The notes under the pieces are model-generated. The model was given only the letters and a program-made list of their open reading frames with translations. It was not told the origin of the DNA and did not search any database. A stretch of DNA of 64,000 nucleotides from Kordia sp039026955 (GTDB lineage Bacteria; Bacteroidota; Bacteroidia; Flavobacteriales; Flavobacteriaceae). The DNA is taken from positions 1 to 64,000 of the forward strand of contig JBCCLH010000009.1 of NCBI GenBank assembly GCA_039026955.1, in the 5' to 3' direction. A program made the position numbers and the translations under genes. This document shows positions 26,442-33,171 of the stretch, in pieces; the stretch's first letter is position 1, and each line of letters begins with the position of its first letter.

Positions 26442-26834
26442 ATGAATCCAAACATTCAAGCACGCATCGAAAATTCAGAGACACATATTTTTAAAGCGGT
26501 ATTTCCGAATACTACCAATCATTACGATACTTTATTTGGAGGCACCGCATTACAATTGATGGATGAAGCTTCGTTTATTTGCGCGACACGCTTTAGCAGA
26601 AAGAAAGTCGTCACCGTTTCCACAGATAAGATTGACTTTAACAAACCGATTCCCGAAGGTACCTTGGTAGAACTCATAGCCAAGATTGTAAAAGTCGGAA
26701 ACACCAGTTGTGTCGTACAAGTAGATATTTTTATGGAAAACATGTATGAAGACGGACGCAAAAAAGCCGTAACGGGATTCTTTACTTTTGTTGCGATTGA
26801 TGATGAGAAGTGTCCTGTTAGGATTGTGGACTAG
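26442..26834 (+). CDS. Acyl-CoA thioesterase, hotdog fold (YciA/BACH type)
   Basis: 130 residues. Single hotdog domain with NHYDTLFGGTALQLMDEASFICA, where the Asn/His and Asp residues form the family active site, and VSTDKIDFNKPIPEGTLVELIA. Hydrolyses acyl-CoA thioesters in the cytosol, probably with broad chain-length range (family). Single gene, followed by a heptamer tract. Confidence 0.88.
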   Translation: MNPNIQARIENSETHIFKAVFPNTTNHYDTLFGGTALQLMDEASFICATRFSRKKVVTVSTDKIDFNKPIPEGTLVELIAKIVKVGNTSCVVQVDIFMENMYEDGRKKAVTGFFTFVAIDDEKCPVRIVD

Positions 26835-26865
26835 GGATTAGGGGTTTGGTATTAGGGATTAGTTT

Positions 26866-26915
26866 GTGAGTTGTGAGTTGTGAGTTGTGAGTTGTGAGTT
26901 GTGAGTTGTGAGTTA
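26866..26915. repeat. Heptamer tandem repeat (GTTGTGA)n
   Basis: About seven copies of GTTGTGA in tandem; GGGATTAG words precede it at 26833-26862. The surrounding gap 26835-27122 shows no gene. Confidence 0.85.
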
Positions 26916-27122
26916 ACAAATCAACAAAAAACTCAATACTTAATACTAACATCTCAATACTAATTAACAACCAGCTATACCATTTTTAAAACTAACTTTA
27001 CATATTTCTACACCGCTTACACCTTAGACAAGCACAGTAAGAAAAACTTTCGTACCTTATGATGCATAAGTGCATGAATGAGAAGAATTTGCAACACCAA
27101 TCAACACAAACCAATTTAATTT

Positions 27123-27551
27123 ATGAAAAGAGTAAAATTACAACGTCTTTGGGAAGATCGTAACCAAAGTACTGGCGTATTGACCGTTTTGACGGATAGT
27201 GGACAGCCTATGTTTGCTTCGTTGTGCATAGAAAGAGGCGACCGAAATAATCAGCGAAATGTAAGTAATGTTCCTGCGGGAACCTATCCTTTAGTATTAG
27301 AATTTTCACCTAGATTTCAACGCAAATTATACGAATTGAAAGACGTACCTAATCGCAGCGAATGCAAAGTGCATGCGTCAAACTATTGGCATCAACTCAA
27401 CGGATGTATTGCGCCAGGCGTAAAATTGAAGGACATGAACAGTGATGGTTATTATGATGTCACCGACAGCCGTAAGGCGCTGGATGCATTCCACAGAGCT
27501 TTAAAAGGAGTGGAAAAAACCACCATTGAAATCATTGATCCTGTGGACTAA
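27123..27551 (+). CDS. DUF5675 family protein
   Basis: 142 residues, no signal peptide. Sequence features VKLQRLWEDRNQSTGVLTVL, CIERGDRNNQRNVSNVPAGTYPL and a C-terminal DMNSDGYYDVTDSRKAL match my memory of the DUF5675 domain, found in bacterial and phage proteins. The late acidic segment (D-x-N-x-D-G-x-x-D-x-x-D) looks like a dockerin/EF-hand-type calcium loop. Function unknown. Monocistronic. Confidence 0.7.
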   Translation: MKRVKLQRLWEDRNQSTGVLTVLTDSGQPMFASLCIERGDRNNQRNVSNVPAGTYPLVLEFSPRFQRKLYELKDVPNRSECKVHASNYWHQLNGCIAPGVKLKDMNSDGYYDVTDSRKALDAFHRALKGVEKTTIEIIDPVD

Positions 27552-27702
27552 TCATTTTTTCTTTACACAATATAAATACATTCTCATCTCGGGTATAAAG
27601 AAAGGCAGTATACAGTTTTGACCTAAAATCCAATAATAGTAAAAAGATGGAAAGTGCTATGTAACGCAGCAATACTGTCAACTATTTTTACTCCTAAAAA
27701 AC

Positions 27703-27736
27703 AAATCCCTTGCAAGCAGTTCGTTTACAAGGGTTT
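27703..27736 (-). terminator. Terminator of tRNA-Ser
   Basis: AAATCCCTTG and CAAGGGTTT form a stem; read on the minus strand it ends with GGGATTTGTTTTTT, just after the tRNA 3' end. Confidence 0.7.
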
Positions 27737-27739
27737 TTG

Positions 27740-27824
27740 CGGAGAAAGAGGGATTCGAACCCCCGGACCTGTTACAGTCAACAGTTTTCAAGACTGCCGC
27801 ATTCGACCACTCTGCCATTTCTCC
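27740..27824 (-). tRNA. tRNA-Ser (anticodon TGA)
   Basis: 85 nt on the minus strand. Acceptor stem GGAGAAA/TTTCTCC, discriminator G, D-arm GCAGAGTGGTCGAATGC, anticodon loop CTTGAAA with anticodon TGA, a long variable arm (TGTTGACTGTAACAGG) as in serine tRNAs, and T-arm GGGGGTTCGAATCCCTC. CCA is not encoded. Confidence 0.95.
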
Positions 27825-27858
27825 GAGTGTCTCATCAGGTATTTCCCGATTGCGGATG

Positions 27859-27866
27859 CAAATATA
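27859..27866 (-). promoter_or_regulatory. -7 element of tRNA-Ser
   Basis: Minus-strand TATATTTG, 34 nt upstream of the tRNA 5' end. Confidence 0.55.
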
Positions 27867-28043
27867 GAAAGCTTTTTTAATTCCTAAAATAAAATCACAG
27901 GTTTTTTACGACTTTTTTTCATTTACACAGGTAAATATTTGTTTCTGTTTGGGTTAGGTTGTGAGTTGTGAGTAAGAAACAAACAACATCTCAATACTCA
28001 ATACTAATATCTCAATACTAATTCAAAACAAGTCAACAACTAG

Positions 28044-28139
28044 CCCCAAAGACCCAAGACCCAAGACCCAAGACCCAAGACCCAAGACCCAAGACCCAAG
28101 ACCTAAGACCCAAGACCTAAGACCCAAGACCCGAGACCT
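28044..28139. repeat. Heptamer tandem repeat (CCCAAGA)n
   Basis: About 13 units of CCCAAGA with variants CCTAAGA and CCCGAGA. The minus strand reads GGGTCTT, again G3N4. No gene in the surrounding gap (27867-28163), which also holds GTGAGTTGTGAG and CTCAATACTAA words. Confidence 0.9.
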
Positions 28140-28163
28140 AAGCTCCTGTAAGCACCCACACAT

Positions 28164-28203
28164 ATTTGTACCTATTCGCACGTCATTTGTATGCATTCGG
28201 ACG
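28164..28203 (+). promoter_or_regulatory. Two 19-bp direct repeats spaced 21 bp, before the short peptide gene
   Basis: ATTTGTACCTATTCGCACG (28164-28182) and ATTTGTATGCATTCGGACG (28185-28203) match at 15 of 19 positions. The 21-bp period (two helical turns) and the place 55 nt upstream of a start suggest a dimeric regulator site. Inference only. Confidence 0.4.
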
Positions 28204-28257
28204 GTAGCTGCATGCTGAATAACTAGTTTTAAAATTCAAACATTAAAATATAACATT

Positions 28258-28395
28258 ATGAAAAAACAGAATTTAAAAACATTGCAATTACAGAAAAAAG
28301 TGATCTCTACCTTAGATCCTTCTAAAATAAAAGGTGGCTACTCACACTCCAATGCACAACAAGGTACACAAGAGCATTGTTGTTATCCTTTGTAG
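28258..28395 (+). CDS. Short GG-leader peptide (lanthipeptide-type leader)
   Basis: 45 residues. Leader MKKQNLKTLQLQKKVISTLD then PSKIKGG; core YSHSNAQQGTQEHCCYPL has two adjacent Cys and several Ser/Thr. It belongs to the same leader class as the array at 30.4-32.1 kb but has a very short 18-residue core. It is followed by a terminator whose sequence nearly matches that behind the array, strengthening the view that it is an expressed gene. No processing enzymes nearby. Confidence 0.65.
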   Translation: MKKQNLKTLQLQKKVISTLDPSKIKGGYSHSNAQQGTQEHCCYPL

Positions 28396-28425
28396 GAGAT
28401 AGATAGAAGTATAATAAAGGTAAAG

Positions 28426-28460
28426 AAGCGGACTCAGGGATGGATGGGTTCGCTTTTTTA
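28426..28460 (+). terminator. Terminator of the short peptide gene
   Basis: AAGCGGACTC pairs with GGGTTCGCTT (two G-U) followed by T6. Nearly the same hairpin follows the peptide array at 32149-32180. Confidence 0.75.
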
Positions 28461-29219
28461 TTTTGGGTGGATTTGTGTTTTTAGAGAAAGAGGATTTGAT
28501 GAAACTTGCGCGTAAAATGAAATCGGAAGGCTATATAACCAAAACTATTAAAGAGTTGAGAGTGTTTGTATACTCGCGGTATTAAGTAGGCTTGATGATT
28601 TCTTCTCTACTATTTTTCCAATCAGATAACTTAGTAATACAATACTTCCAATTGCCATTAACTAACATGATGCTTTATCAGGTTTATGTTCTATAGCAAA
28701 AAGTAATAAAAAGTTCTGTTGTAATAGATTTCAATAAGCAAAAAACCACCCAAACCGCTTCTATAAAAAACGAAATAAATGGTCTTGAAGTTGTAATTTT
28801 ATGCTAAGAGATTTTTGTTTACAATGAGCAGAGTGGAAGTGTAGATTTGTTAATTTGTTAATGCGTTAATTTGTTAATTTGAAAATGTATCAATGCATCC
28901 TCAAAAACTCAACAACTCACCCACCCATCCACTGACCTACAAAAACACCAATAGCAAAGCGATACCAAAATACCAACCTACCAAAAACGAAGCACCAAGT
29001 GAAACCTCAAAAAACAAATACACAAATCCACACATCAACAAATAAACACCACCAAAATCCAACAACAAACAACCAGCTACCAACACATCGCATTCTTTCT
29101 ACAACTAGCCACTAAAGCTGTCCCCTTAACAACAAAGAATATATTCAGATAATAAAGTCTACGCACAAACAGTATATAAACTAAGGTTTTTCCATAATTA
29201 TCATACTGTTTCACAAAAG
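28461..29219. other. Long intergenic region, no credible gene
   Basis: About 760 nt. It has TTAATTTGTTAATGCG-type tandem words (28850-28890) and AC-rich degenerate tracts (28900-29090). One 28-codon frame (28499-28585) lacks supporting features. Confidence 0.5.
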
Positions 29220-29264
29220 TTACGGTTTCCCATAAGATAAACTTAATGGAAAGTTATATATTTG
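29220..29264 (+). promoter_or_regulatory. Operator-like palindrome plus -7 box for the Cys-rich lipoprotein gene
   Basis: TTACGGTTTCCCATAA (29220-29235) matches the site at 1420-1435 at 14 of 16 positions, and the -7 box TATATTTG (29257-29264) follows after 21 nt, the same gap as there. A second half-like copy, TAAGGTTTTTCCATAA, lies about 35 nt further upstream. Confidence 0.55.
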
Positions 29265-29331
29265 AATGTAATAAAAAAACTTTAATTATTATAAGTAAAT
29301 TAAATCAAAAACAACAATAAAAACGTACCGA

Positions 29332-29928
29332 ATGAAGAAAATATTCGCCATACTCATACTAAGTATTGTTTTGTGGAATTGTTCCTCCAATACAGAACAA
29401 ACCGATGACAATCTTTTAAATATCTCAGCTGTTACGAAAAAACAGTATCAAGAAATGTCAAAAGAAGAGCAGGCAAATTTTAAACGTAAGTATGTCGCTT
29501 TTTTAAGTGATGGCGAACCGTGTTCTTGCGAATCTACAGGTACGGACTCCAATGGTAATCAAAGTTCCTGTGCTTGCAATTCTGGAAACTGTCCGGATGC
29601 TACAAAACCGAAATGCCATTGTGCAAGCGGTAGTTGCGATTGTGGTTGCGAACCTTATGGAAAAATAGCGCTGCGATTGGTATATACGATTCAAAAAGAA
29701 GCGGATAGCTATATCTTCACTAAAAATAATTTCCCAAAAGCGATCACCAAACTCTTGACTTCCAATTTGCCCAATGCATTAAAAATTCACAATCTATTCA
29801 GTGTAGAGATTCAAAAGAGCACTATGACATTGACCACAAAGGAATACTACAAACTAGAAGCAGAATTTCAAAATTTAGTAGAGCAGTATACTCCAGAAGA
29901 GTTGTTTGTATTGGAATATGAGTTGTAG
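29332..29928 (+). CDS. Cys-rich lipoprotein of unknown function
   Basis: 198 residues. Lipoprotein signal ending LWNC with lipidated C17. After a Lys/Glu-rich segment comes a Cys cluster (about 62-107) with ten Cys in pairs (CSC, CAC, KCHC, CDCGC) between Gly/Ser/Asn linkers, then a Cys-free C-terminal domain of about 90 residues that is helical (KEYYKLEAEFQNLVEQY). The pattern could form disulfides or bind metal; I do not recognise a family. Likely exposed on the outer membrane or in the periplasm. Preceded by a palindromic operator shared with a small Cys gene. Confidence 0.65.
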   Translation: MKKIFAILILSIVLWNCSSNTEQTDDNLLNISAVTKKQYQEMSKEEQANFKRKYVAFLSDGEPCSCESTGTDSNGNQSSCACNSGNCPDATKPKCHCASGSCDCGCEPYGKIALRLVYTIQKEADSYIFTKNNFPKAITKLLTSNLPNALKIHNLFSVEIQKSTMTLTTKEYYKLEAEFQNLVEQYTPEELFVLEYEL

Positions 29929-30370
29929 TTTGTTTGGTAGTTTAGTCGTGGATTTGTGGATTCGTTAATTTGTATTTTATGAATCGTAAACTCCTAAACT
30001 TATAAACACATAAACTTCTTCGATTCGTCTTTGCGAGGCATAGCCGTGGCAATCTCATACTTCAAATAACAAAACCGTACTACGATAAACAGACTGCCGC
30101 GCTATCGCTCCCAGTGATGTTTCTTTTAATGTACCAATTTGAAAATGTACCGTGCATCCTAAAAAACTCACCAACTCACCAACTAAAATACTAACAGCGA
30201 AGCGATACCAAAGCACCAGCGTGACCAAAATACCAACAGGCGAAGCCGATACCAAAGCGACAGCGTGTCCAAAACAACCAAACTGACAATTCCGCCCAAC
30301 ACTCCGACATAACTGCAAAACATCCTCCAAAAACACCTAACCACCTCATTTACAATGACTAATTACACAT
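29929..30370. repeat. Intergenic repeats (CTTTGCGAGG/ACTGCCGCG palindrome and CAAAGCGACAGCGT words)
   Basis: No gene seen. It contains TTCGTCTTTGCGAGGCATAG followed by CCGTGGCAATCTC (30020-30055) and its inverted partner AGACTGCCGCGCTATCGCTC at 30090, together a REP-like imperfect palindrome, then words such as CGATACCAAAGCGACAGCG up to 30260 that resemble those at 20453 and 21890. Confidence 0.55.
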
Positions 30371-30373
30371 TTT

Positions 30374-30388
30374 TACGGTAAAACCGTA
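30374..30388 (+). promoter_or_regulatory. Palindrome before the peptide array
   Basis: TACGGTAAAACCGTA, 5-bp arms around a 5-nt spacer, 48 nt before the first array gene; its arms equal those of the palindrome at 1420-1435. No clean TAnnTTTG box follows. Confidence 0.4.
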
Positions 30389-30436
30389 GTCATATCTAGT
30401 GGCTTATTTCTAAATTAAAGTTTAAAACTTAATGAC

Positions 30437-30676
30437 ATGAAAAAAAAGAGCCTAAAAAGTCTAAGCTTGAAGAAAGCAAAAGTATCCAACTTAAACCAAC
30501 AAGGACTTACGGGAGGAACTGATCTATCTATCTTCTTTTGTACATTCCCATTTCCAGTTCCACAACGGACAAAAGGAGGCTGTTCGGAACTGGTCGATTG
30601 TGATTCAGATGTTGCCTGTACAGCAAATGTGTGTAAAACAATAGAGTTTGACACTGAAACGCGTCCTATCTGCTAA
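30437..30676 (+). CDS. Cys-rich GG-leader precursor peptide 1 of the array
   Basis: 79 residues. Leader MKKKSLKSLSLKKAKVSNLN, then QQGLTGG; core with six Cys (FFC, GGCSELVDC, VACTANVC, and a terminal C). First of six same-strand genes whose leaders are nearly identical while the cores vary around a C-S-x-x-x-x-C-x-S-x-x-x-C-x-x-x-x-C-K pattern. From memory the leader is the class I lanthipeptide L1a type; with few Ser/Thr near the Cys a disulfide or other fold is also possible. Most likely a secreted or modified peptide. Confidence 0.72.
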   Translation: MKKKSLKSLSLKKAKVSNLNQQGLTGGTDLSIFFCTFPFPVPQRTKGGCSELVDCDSDVACTANVCKTIEFDTETRPIC

Positions 30677-30708
30677 AGAATACTAATCCTACAGCAAAAC
30701 AAAGCCAC

Positions 30709-30930
30709 ATGAAAAAAAAGAAACTACATAGTTTACACATACAAAAATCGACCATTTCTAGTTTACAGACGCAAGCTATCACAGGTGGTACCATAGTGAC
30801 CTTTCAGAATTGTCCTGTACCAATAGTGTCAGCGACTACCTGTTCTCAATTTGCAAAATGTGATTCAAAACAGATTTGTTCAGCACACATCTGCAAACCT
30901 ATTCATGATACTGATGTACCTGCGCACTGA
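30709..30930 (+). CDS. Cys-rich GG-leader precursor peptide 2 of the array
   Basis: 73 residues. Leader MKKKKLHSLHIQKSTISSLQ, cleavage candidate after TGG (residues 26-27). Core has five Cys: QNCPVP, TTCSQFAKCDSKQIC, AHICKPI. The segment TTCSxFxxCxSxxICxxxIC is shared with array members 3 and 4. Gap to gene 1 is 32 nt. No Shine-Dalgarno, as usual in this phylum. Confidence 0.72.
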   Translation: MKKKKLHSLHIQKSTISSLQTQAITGGTIVTFQNCPVPIVSATTCSQFAKCDSKQICSAHICKPIHDTDVPAH

Positions 30931-30977
30931 CATTTAATACCATCATCCGCTGAGAAAACCACTCAAAATAATGTAAT

Positions 30978-31214
30978 ATGAAAAAAAAGAATCTCAACAG
31001 TTTACGGCTAAGAAAATCCACCATTTCAAGTCTGAATACACAACAAATTATTGGTGGTGACATCATTATCATCATAACGTTACGTCCTCCGTGTCCGAGA
31101 CCACAACCGAAAACAAATACAACCTGTTCTGAATTTACAGATTGCAACTCGATTGATATTTGTAGCAAAGGCATTTGCAAACCTATTGACAATACCACGC
31201 AAGCACCTGTTTGA
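30978..31214 (+). CDS. Cys-rich GG-leader precursor peptide 3 of the array
   Basis: 78 residues. Leader MKKKNLNSLRLRKSTISSLN then TQQIIGG; core starts with a hydrophobic run (DIIIIITLRPPCPRP) and continues TTCSEFTDCNSIDICSKGICK with the five conserved Cys. The leader differs from that of gene 4 by one residue in the first 20, marking a recent duplication. The Pro-rich piece PPCPxPxPK is also shared only with gene 4. Confidence 0.72.
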   Translation: MKKKNLNSLRLRKSTISSLNTQQIIGGDIIIIITLRPPCPRPQPKTNTTCSEFTDCNSIDICSKGICKPIDNTTQAPV

Positions 31215-31247
31215 TACATTTGTAACACACGATTAAACTAATTTCAT

Positions 31248-31487
31248 ATGAAAAAAAAGAATCTCAACAGTTTACGGCTACAGAAATCTACTATTTCTAG
31301 TTTGAATTTACAAAACGTCATGGCAGGAGATATCATTGTGATTCTCACCTTACGTCCACCATGCCCTAAGCCAAAACCAAGAACGGTTACAACCTGTTCG
31401 GAGTTTGCCGAGTGCAATTCGATTGATATTTGCACAGCACATATTTGCAAACCTGTAGACATAGGTGGTCAAGTGCCAATTGGGTAA
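31248..31487 (+). CDS. Cys-rich leader precursor peptide 4 of the array (AG instead of GG)
   Basis: 79 residues. Leader MKKKNLNSLRLQKSTISSLN, then LQNVMAGD: the double glycine is changed to Ala-Gly. Core DIIVILTLRPPCPKPKPRT then TTCSEFAECNSIDICTAHIC is a close copy of gene 3. C39-type peptidases tolerate GA and GS more readily than AG as far as I recall, so processing may differ or another enzyme may cut. Gap to gene 3 is 33 nt. Confidence 0.72.
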   Translation: MKKKNLNSLRLQKSTISSLNLQNVMAGDIIVILTLRPPCPKPKPRTVTTCSEFAECNSIDICTAHICKPVDIGGQVPIG

Positions 31488-31522
31488 CTACCTGATATTT
31501 TAATAATTAAAAACAATTTAAA

Positions 31523-31750
31523 ATGAAAAAAAAGAACTTACATAGTCTGCATTTAAAGAAATCAACTATCTCTAGTTTAAATGTAAAAGCCATTACTGGA
31601 GGAACAGATCACGTCAATGAGACAAAAGAAGACGCCTGTCCAGTAAATAAAACCGTAACAACCTGTTCTCAATTTGCAAAATGCGATTCAGAACTCATTT
31701 GCTCAGCAAAATGCGAACCAATTCACCATGCAGAAGTGCCTGTTGGGTAG
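31523..31750 (+). CDS. Cys-rich GG-leader precursor peptide 5 of the array
   Basis: 75 residues. Leader MKKKNLHSLHLKKSTISSLN then VKAITGG; core TDHVNETKEDACPVNKTV, then TTCSQFAKCDSELICSAKCEPI. It has five Cys, but the last spacing is shortened (IC-SA-KC rather than IC-xxx-IC), so the Cys framework is altered. The core start is acidic and polar where genes 3 and 4 are hydrophobic, showing fast core divergence. Confidence 0.72.
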   Translation: MKKKNLHSLHLKKSTISSLNVKAITGGTDHVNETKEDACPVNKTVTTCSQFAKCDSELICSAKCEPIHHAEVPVG

Positions 31751-31883
31751 AGTGTTGGATGTTGGGAATTAGGCATTAGGAATTAGGGATCAGATCGACT
31801 GACAACCGACAACCGACAACTCACAACTCACAACCAACCAACAACAAACAACCAAACAAAAACCATTATAAAATTACACAATC

Positions 31884-32126
31884 ATGAAAAAAAAGAATCT
31901 AAAAAATTTAAGCGTAAAAAAGTCGACAATCTCTAACTTGAATAAAACACGTGGTGGAGCAGGAACTTTTACTAAAGATTATGCTGTATGTGGAACAGGA
32001 CCTGCATCTATTTTCACATGTCCAAATACAGTGTATTGTTCCGTATTAATAAAGTGTGATCCTTACAACTCTATAAACCGTTGTAAAACAATTGAAGTAG
32101 ATGCAAATACACTTCCTATTTGTTAA
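31884..32126 (+). CDS. Cys-rich GG-leader precursor peptide 6 of the array
   Basis: 80 residues. Leader MKKKNLKNLSVKKSTISNLN then KTRGG; core has six Cys (YAVCGTGP, FTCPNTVYC, IKCDPYNSINRC, terminal C). The terminal ...KTIEVDANTLPIC copies the end of gene 1 (KTIEFDTETRPIC), so genes 1 and 6 form one subtype and 2-5 another. A 133-nt gap with heptamer-type repeats separates it from gene 5, and a terminator follows. Confidence 0.72.
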   Translation: MKKKNLKNLSVKKSTISNLNKTRGGAGTFTKDYAVCGTGPASIFTCPNTVYCSVLIKCDPYNSINRCKTIEVDANTLPIC

Positions 32127-32148
32127 GAAATTGATTTACTAAAAATGA

Positions 32149-32180
32149 AGAGCGGACTCTGGGTAGGGTTCGCTTTTTTT
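32149..32180 (+). terminator. Terminator of the peptide array
   Basis: AGCGGACTC pairs with GGGTTCGCT and is followed by T7. Almost identical to the terminator behind the 45-residue peptide gene at 28426-28460. Confidence 0.8.
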
Positions 32181-32192
32181 GGTTGGGTTACT

Positions 32193-32607
32193 ACTTCGAT
32201 TCATCTTTGCGAGGCGACAGCCGTGGCAATCTGCTTCTTACAAAACTCATATTACTCTTTGAAACAGATTGCCACTAGTTTACAAAACTCTCGCAAAGAC
32301 GTTTCAAAAATATTATTTACAATATAAAACTTAATAATAAAAACTTCGATTCGTCTTTGCGAGGCGACAGCCGCGGCAATCTGCTTCTTACAAAACTCAT
32401 ATTGCTCTTTTAAAACAGATTGCCACGAGTTTACAAAACTCTCGCAAAGACGTTTCAAAAATATTATTTACAATATAAAACTTAATAATAAAAACTTCGA
32501 TTCGTCTTTGCGAGGCGACAGCCGCGGCAATCTGCTTCTTACAAAACTCATATTGCTCTTTGAAACAGATTGCCACTAGTTTACAAAACTCTCGCAAAGA
32601 CGTTTCA
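32193..32607. repeat. Three tandem copies of a 150-bp palindromic repeat
   Basis: Copies start at 32193, 32343 and 32494 (period 150-151; third copy incomplete) and are over 95% alike by eye. Each folds: CGTCTTTGCGAG pairs with CTCGCAAAGACG, and inside it GGCAATCTG pairs with CAGATTGCC. Single halves of the same element occur at 20790, 21800 and 30020. No gene is seen here. Confidence 0.9.
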
Positions 32608-32646
32608 TATAAATTTTAAAACAAATAATCCTTTAAAATAAAATTG

Positions 32647-32654
32647 TATCTTTG
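32647..32654 (+). promoter_or_regulatory. -7 element of the metal-efflux operon
   Basis: TATCTTTG, exact TAnnTTTG, only 6 nt before the GTG at 32661. Transcription should start at about the start codon, so the first mRNA would be leaderless or nearly so. It also rules out the in-frame TTG at 32652 as start. Confidence 0.6.
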
Positions 32655-32660
32655 CTATAC

Positions 32661-33071
32661 GTGAAAAAACTTCTAAAAAATAGCATCTCCATTACCCTAG
32701 CCTTTCTAGTGCTATGCTCTACGTTTTCATTTACGATCAATGAGCATTATTGTGGTGGTGTACAAATGAGTTTTTCTATTGGAATGGCACCAGATAATTG
32801 TGGTACAGAAATGGACAACATTGCAACTACAGAAACCACAATGAAGCAAGTCTCTTGCTGTGATGATGTGAGCAAATTGATTCAAGGACAGGACGAATTG
32901 CCAACACAAAAAGAAGCAGATTTCCATACACAAACATTCTTAACAGCCTTTGTATACAGTTATATCTTTGTACTTCCTGCAACAGATCAGGAAAAAGCCG
33001 TATACAAACCGTATGTCCCGCCACCGTTGATAAAAGACATACAACTCCTCGACGAGACTTTCTTAATTTGA
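32661..33071 (+). CDS. HYC_CC_PP family protein
   Basis: 136 residues from GTG. N-terminal hydrophobic signal or anchor (ISITLAFLVLCSTFSFTI), then the three motifs that name the family: NEHYCGG, VSCCDD, and YVPPPLIKD. From memory such proteins sit in front of Cus/Czc-type efflux genes in flavobacteria. The His/Cys residues suggest metal binding in the periplasm; direct function unknown. First gene of the efflux operon, 100 nt before the RND permease. Confidence 0.75.
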   Translation: MKKLLKNSISITLAFLVLCSTFSFTINEHYCGGVQMSFSIGMAPDNCGTEMDNIATTETTMKQVSCCDDVSKLIQGQDELPTQKEADFHTQTFLTAFVYSYIFVLPATDQEKAVYKPYVPPPLIKDIQLLDETFLI

Positions 33072-33171
33072 TATACAGGTCATTTATTTTCTATTCCTAA
33101 GAATTGTGTTTTAGGAACAACATTGCTATGCAATTTTTAAAAATAATACGCACCTATTATATCAATACAAT

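Noticed and set aside
27654..27887. Open frame encoding a GERGIRTPG-type peptide
   Set aside because: It is a translation across the tRNA-Ser gene, a frequent false call in databases.
28499..28585. 28-codon frame (MKLARKMKSEGYITKTIKEL and on)
   Set aside because: Too short, no promoter, no repeat of leader type; might be a fragment of an old gene but nothing supports it.
32145..32597. Several open frames in the 150-bp repeats
   Set aside because: They repeat with the hairpin units in both strands and have no start context or promoter; non-coding repeat.
32193..32607. CRISPR array
   Set aside because: Three 150-bp units are contiguous, with no repeat/spacer alternation and no cas genes nearby.
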